From Toxonevra muliebris (lineage: Eukaryota; Arthropoda; Insecta; Diptera; Pallopteridae): a DNA stretch of 64,000 bases. The stretch is taken from positions 83,890,400 through 83,954,399 of the forward strand of contig OY829328.1 in NCBI GenBank assembly GCA_963691655.1. Direction: 5' to 3'. A model generated the notes under the pieces. The model was not told the DNA's origin. It made no database searches and saw only the letters and a list, made by a program, of their open reading frames with translations. Shown piece by piece: positions 58,710 to 64,000 of the stretch (its first letter is position 1; each line of letters starts with the position of its first letter). The translations under genes were made by a program, and so were the position numbers.

Positions 58710-59427
58710 ACGCAAAGAAAAAATTCGTTTCTCAGAAACGAAATTTTCACTAAACGAACTTTCACATTGTTTTCATGATGAACGAACATTTATTTATCAT
58801 AAACGACTGTATTCGGTTGCCATGAACGAAGTTTTATTCATCATAAACGGTTCAATTCTTTTACGATGAACTAAAAACGTTTGCAATATTTCCCTGAAAA
58901 ATAAAAAAGGAAAGCAAAAACAATTTTCATATGTACATTGGCATTTTATTGTGGTTTTTGTTTAAATCAAATTTTCTGATTAAAAACTAGAAACACCACG
59001 CACTTTTTTATAGACAAAAAGAAATGTGATGAAATAATTTCAATGCACAATTAAAATTCTTCAATAACGCGTTGACAAATGATACTTCCCGTTATGTTGT
59101 GTTGATTTGTTGTTGTGTGGAGTTTGAATGTAAGCGTCGCTGCTGCTTCTTTTTGCGACGAGAGCGAGATGAGAGGATAACGAAAATAAAAAGAGAAGAG
59201 AGTTGTGGACTTTCGTTTAGCAGAAACGTTTTTTTCATTTGCCAGAAAAGAAAATTGCCTTAATTTTATCGTAAACGAATTTTCGTTCATCATAAAATTG
59301 TTAATCTTTTGCAGAAAACGGTTTTGGTTTCTGCAAACACGGCAACGTTCCTCAGAAACGTTTTTGTTCAGCGTAAAAGTAATATATTCTCCACAAACGG
59401 GCGATAAACGTTTTTTTTCTTTGCGTG
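58710..59427. mobile_element. TA-flanked MITE, ~720 bp, with internal CGTTTNTC/GAACGAA repeats
   Basis: CACGCAAAGAAAAAA at the left and its reverse complement TTTTTTCTTTGCGTG at the right, each next to TA (58708-58709 and 59428-59429), define the ends. The interior repeats short motifs such as CATCATAAACG, CAGAAACGTTTTTGTTC and GAACGAA in both orientations near both ends. No transposase is recognised. Confidence 0.78.
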
Positions 59428-59429
59428 TA

Positions 59430-61355
59430 TGGATACCCTCAAAATATGTGCACGGTAATTGTTTTTGCTTGAAGTTTTGATGCGATTTGTTGGTTTAAAG
59501 TATATGAATTCAAATAAAATATGAATTGCATCACAAAATATAAAATTAAACATAAATTTTTACCTTCTTTGTCGGGGCTTTGCTGTTTCTGACATCTTTG
59601 CACTGAACGAGCACCAAGTGATTATGTAGTGAAATAACAAACAGTAGAGGGATTTTTATGCATAACTTTAGTAATGCCCCATACTTTGAGTTATGTTCTT
59701 ACAGACAATTGACAACTGAATGAGAAATTTGAATAATTGTTTTTTTTTTTTGCTTGGTTTACTTCAAGGCGTTTTTGTCCATATGTGATCTATACTTCTG
59801 TGGTCACAAGGCATAACAGCATAAGTGTGTTTTTTGTATTTTACAGAAAAGCACTTCAAAGATTCAAGTGCTAAGAGTAATCAGGTTGAGTTGTTCCATT
59901 TTTCCTCCCTAATATAACGTAAGCCACTGAACCGATATTCATAAAATTTTGATACAATATGAAATCGAATATGAAGATTTCATGATAATAACTCGAGTGG
60001 TGTTGTGATTGCTTGTGACTACACATTTGTAGTTATAGTTTTATTTTCAGTGCACATTGTTCTTTCTTTTTTGTTTTCTGTTACAGTAAATTTTCTTTCT
60101 GCATAACTCGTAAGTTCAAATCTTGAGGCATTTCTAAACAGTCCCTTTATATTTCTCCAGTTTTTCTTTATCTCTAAAAGGTAACAGCACAGAAGTGTAG
60201 CTGCAGCTAAGGTGCAGAAGAACATTTTCTTCAACACCTTCATTACCTACACTGCCTTCATCATCATCAACTAGCTCTACTGCCGCCTTCATTCAACGGG
60301 GAATTTCTGCTTGTGTATTTTCATGCCGCAATTCTGTTATTGCAGCAGCTGCTGCTGCTACTTGCTTGCTTGTCATTTGCTTTAGTTGTCTGTATAGTTG
60401 CAGTTCTGTGCATTGCTTATTGTCATTGCCACACATTGTTGCAATATGTATTGCATTTACGTAGAACAGCTTCCCTTTTGACACAATTCACTCTTTCGTT
60501 GCAATCCCCGCCGCCAATATAACTCACTTAATTCTTCGTTTATTTAATGAGTGTGATTCTGAGAAATTTTTTAAAGAAGTCACAACAAAATTCTAGAGAA
60601 ATTAAAATGAAAGGAGGAGGCAAGGGATAGAGAGGGGGAAAGAGGGTATAAGAAAAACATAAATAGCTAAAAACAGAAGAATTTATGATATAAATATATA
60701 CCAGAGCAACAATTCCACAATAATCGCTAACAGAAAAGTATGAGGGATTTGGGAGGGAGAGGGGAGGGGGGAGGGAAAAGGGTGAAAATAGAAAGGAAAA
60801 CCCAGATTTCCATATATTTGACTACGTATATTTTTCTCGCTTTTGTATCAGAGTGTGTGTGAATTGTGAAATTTATGAACCTAAACTATTTGAAAATCGT
60901 TAGAAATTTGCGCGTTCATTTTTAATCATTTTTTTAAGTTAAACAATTCAATTAATTTTTAATTGATTTTTTTTTAAAGAATTTTTATTACTTTCTATTT
61001 TAATTAGAAATGCTAATTAATGTTTAGCAAAACAAACTTGTAGTTTAAAATTGAAAAAAGTTTTATATTTTGTTGAAAAAAAAAAATGCTAAAAATTTTT
61101 CCGGTTTGTTTTAATATTTCTTTTAATTATTTTGATTAATTTTTAAATGATTTCATAAAATTTGTTTTGTAAATTTTTTTACTTGAAATAAAAAATCAAA
61201 ATTGTTTAGGTATTTCCACATTTTGTGGCTCATTTGTTCAGTGCAGTAAAATATTAGTTTCTTGTTTTCTTAAAATAAGAACAATAAAGCAAAAAAAAAA
61301 AAAACAAAAAACTAAACTAAATTTGCAAATCAAAAGGAACTTTTCTCCTTTTTTC
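59430..61355. other. Non-coding DNA with one signal-peptide-like minus-strand ORF
   Basis: The minus-strand frame 60243-60019 (74 codons) begins MKVLKKMFFCTLAAATLLCC, which resembles a signal peptide, followed by a Lys/Arg-rich tail. No promoter or relative is visible, so I do not call it a gene. Purine-rich runs occur near 60610-60650 and 60745-60780. Confidence 0.4.
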
Positions 61356-61359
61356 TACA

Positions 61360-62507
61360 ATTGACAGGCTGAAAATAAATACGATGTAAAAAATTGTGTT
61401 TAGTGAAAGTGACACAAAAATATTTGAGTGCAAAAACGAGGTAACAATAATTGAGTGCAAAAGTGAATTAAAATACATTTAGTGTGGAAACGAAATGCGC
61501 GGTGTTTTGTTTTTGCTCTGAAATATTGTTATTCCATTTTTGCCACGAATTTTTCACTACTGCGTTTTAGTGCCCAAGTTATTCGGTTACTCAATAAAGT
61601 ATTACTTAGTACGATTAATTTTCTATATTTTATTTTTTGCGTTATTCATATCAATACATTCCCGGTAGAGTTTACAAAAAGCTAATTCCTAAAATTAAAT
61701 TATTTAAAAATTTGCACCAGTTTCATATTTATGATGAAAAATATTTGATGAATATTTTACTAGTCGAGTTAGACAGTTTTTCCTTTCCGCTAACAGACCT
61801 CAATTTTAAACAAGGAATCTGTAGCATCCTCTAAACATTGTCGTTTTGTTAATCTAAAATTTTGTTAAAGCTGTAATATGAGGAGCTCCAAATCAAAACG
61901 CAATAAAATATACCAAAATTGTATGATTTTATTGCGTCTTGATTTGGAGTTCCTCATATATAAATTATTTGTCAAAAATTATTATAAGATCTTGCGTTCG
62001 AAATCGGAGAACAATAATCTTCAAACTTAAGTGCTAAAGATTGCGATAACAATGTTTAGACATCGTTCAACATCCAAAAAGTGTGCGCAAAGAAGAATAC
62101 AGCCATAAAATCATAAAAGAAATATAACGAAAGACAAAGTTCAGCGTGGCCTGGAACGGTATAAAAAGTTGAAAAAAAAAATTATTCCATCAAAAGTTTT
62201 CATATCTCAAATGTTGTGCAGTTGTGAAACTTCGTGCTCAACACACAAATTTAATATAGCGCAAAAACGCACTAATGAAAAACTCGGGGCAAAAACGGAA
62301 TAAAAATATTTAAGAGGAAAAACAGAACACCGCGTATTTCATTTTTTTTTTTTTTTTTTGAATGCATTTTATTTCTTTTTTGCACTCAACTGACGTTATT
62401 TCATTTTCCTCTCAGTTATTGTTATTTCATTTTTGCTCTCAAACATTTTTATGCCAGTTTTACTAAATATAATTTTTCATATCGTATTTGTTTTCAGCTT
62501 GTCAAAT
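61360..62507. mobile_element. Foldback-like element with ~200-bp inverted arms
   Basis: The left arm (61360 to about 61575) starts TTGACAGGCTGAAAATAAAT; the right arm (about 62255-62507) in reverse complement starts TTTGACAAGCTGAAAACAAA. They stay alignable through repeated GAGTGCAAAAACGA-like units, ATGCGCGGTGTTTTGTTTTT versus ATACGCGGTGTTCTGTTTTT, and TATTCCATTTTTGCC. The centre holds a separate hairpin MITE. No coding sequence is seen; arms with internal subrepeats are typical of foldback elements. Confidence 0.8.
61877..61958. mobile_element. Hairpin MITE, 82 bp
   Basis: The left arm starts TATGAGGAGCTCCAAATCAA; the right arm in reverse complement starts TATGAGGAACTCCAAATCAA; both continue ACGCAATAAAAT with about three mismatches in 34 bases. 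TA dinucleotides flank it. It is almost all terminal repeat and is nested in the foldback-like element. Confidence 0.88.
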
Positions 62508-64000
62508 ATGTTATTTAATTGTTTTTATTAAATTTATTAAGAATTTTAATTGATTTTTTTGTTTTTATTATTGTTTGCCAAACACATCTACGTTAAGGTA
62601 ATAATAAATATTTTTTTAAGGCCTTGTTGCCATAGCTTCTGTACATTTTATTTATACAATATAAAATATTGTATAATATACAGTATTATTAGTTAAATTG
62701 CTCAAATAAAATAAAATAAATAAATATTTTTTTTTTTGCATTTTTATAGCTGTTTTTACCACTGGGAAAATTTAATAAAATAGTCGAAATATTTTGAAAA
62801 ATTTGAACACACATAAATTTCAGAATACCATAAATACTTAAGTAATAAAGTGTGCTCATTATTACAAAGTGTTAAGGTAAAATATATTACTCAGAATTAC
62901 ACTAAACATCTAAAAATAATATTAGATCTAAATTTAATATTAAAGAAAAAAATATAAAAAATAAAACTGTGTTTTGTGAAATGCAATAAAGTTTGAAATA
63001 TACTGAAAGAAAATTATAGCCACATATTTTAAAGAAATATTTAAAGCAGAAAAAAAGGTGAAGCAGAAATTTTCCAGCAACCATTCTTTGATTGCAGCTA
63101 GAATATTTTGAAAAGTAAGTTGTATATGATATGAAAAGAAAATTTAAAAAAATTCATTTTCGATTTTCGTACTTAAAAAAAATCACGCATGGGTGAAATT
63201 TCGTCTTCTACCTACGCCTTACCTTGATTCTTTTCGAATTATCACTAGTAGCTTGAGAATTTTTTAATACTCACACGTTTGTTTCAATGTTAATAAAAAA
63301 AAAACTAAAATAAGTCCCTTCTGCACTCGTCACATGCTGTGATAACATATCTACTTTACACATTGTTGTTTATTTCATTATAAAAGTTTTGCTTCAAAAA
63401 GTGCAACCAAGCGTTTTCTTTCTTCGCTTTTTGCACGTCTACATCGCCTAATGTTATGTTTAATGTTTACAATTTCAATTAGGAAAGAATAAACTATAAA
63501 CTAAAATAAAATACGTGATAAAATAATTTTTAATATGTTCCACTATTCCACAACCGTTTTTGATATATAAATTATGTGTTGCATACTTTTGGGCTTAAAC
63601 TAAAATACATATTAACATATCTATGAAACCTCACACGACAACGACATGACATATGATTTTAATTTCTACCAATTCACTCCACTATAAATTTTCCTTCAGC
63701 CCCGAGTTGAGATGTTATCAAAAAATGAAGTTTACTCAAAACATAACAATATTTCCTTCCTACATTATTATTCAATATAAATATAATTAGCTATTTTATC
63801 TTACCTACACATGCACGTAATTATTTACCCTATATGGATTTCCACATATTACATTTTTCATTTTTCCGCCGTCGTGGAAAAAAACTCGATATGGTTGTAA
63901 TTTACCAGCAGTAAAATTTTTGTAAGTTTTCTTAAGGAAATAGTAAATTATGTTAGCAAATCCAAAAAAAAAAACCATGAAAAAACTGAAACAAAAATCT
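62508..64000. other. AT-rich DNA at right edge, no feature recognised
   Basis: Very AT-rich, with T- and A-runs. No repeats, genes or splice-like exons could be supported. Confidence 0.55.

Noticed and set aside
61385..61500. 5'UTR-like sequence with GTGAAAGTGACA and GAGTGCAAAA
   Set aside because: The same sequence recurs inverted at 62255-62507, so it is the arm of a foldback-like element.

Overview
The window looks like intergenic or intronic DNA from a higher fly (Diptera). It is AT-rich, full of CAA/TTG trinucleotide runs, CA/TG/GA microsatellites and homopolymers, and crowded with small decayed transposons. No prokaryotic signals (operons, Shine-Dalgarno sites, CRISPR) are present. A schizophoran and possibly tephritid fly is my inference from general texture and SINE body sequence; it is not proven here.

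Only one gene is convincing. A secreted chymotrypsin-fold serine protease enters from the left edge on the minus strand (1-728, cut by the window edge). It has a signal peptide, an activation cleavage site, an intact His/Asp/Ser triad and a TATA promoter just upstream. Everything to its right is close to a gene desert. Two weak transcription-start candidates exist: a compact TATA/initiator/ATG/splice-donor arrangement at 30.48-30.69 kb, and a 5'UTR-like block near 52.8-53.05 kb.

Most recognisable content is mobile DNA. (i) Two tRNA-derived SINE families, A (1420, 40020) and B (1069, 24945, 53870), share a central core; SINE A at 1420-1644 has a perfect 12-bp target duplication. (ii) A decayed non-LTR retrotransposon lies at 18.97-19.99 kb with a YADD reverse transcriptase motif and an internal deletion. 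(iii) A broken Tc1/mariner transposase gene sits between inverted repeats (56.29-57.50 kb). (iv) Beside it is an unclassified transposase-like minus-strand ORF with a single in-frame stop (58.07-58.66 kb). (v) Several non-autonomous elements have readable ends: hAT-like (46369-46478, perfect 8-bp duplication; 37834-38070), piggyBac-like (55127-55848, TTAA on both sides), TA-flanked (58710-59427; 61877-61958), a family with GGCGGATT tips and a central palindrome, a family ending in GGTTTTCACTATGTCA, and a foldback-like element with long arms (61360-62507). The interval 55-62.5 kb is a nest of these.

Tandem repeats are the second theme. There is a 28-bp minisatellite of about 1.36 kb with a 281-bp higher-order duplication (41.73-43.09 kb), a T-rich GATTGCATTC array with a superimposed longer period (25.45-26.80 kb), a tandem duplication of about 825 bp (34.94-36.24 kb), a 39-bp in-frame minisatellite (18.48-18.66 kb), and a pyrimidine-only-like tract of about 1.4 kb (38.62-40.02 kb). 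I found no clear multi-gene functional system. The most novel-looking items are the piggyBac-like element with internal 14-bp palindromes, the SINE families sharing a core, the foldback element and the unclassified transposase-like ORF.
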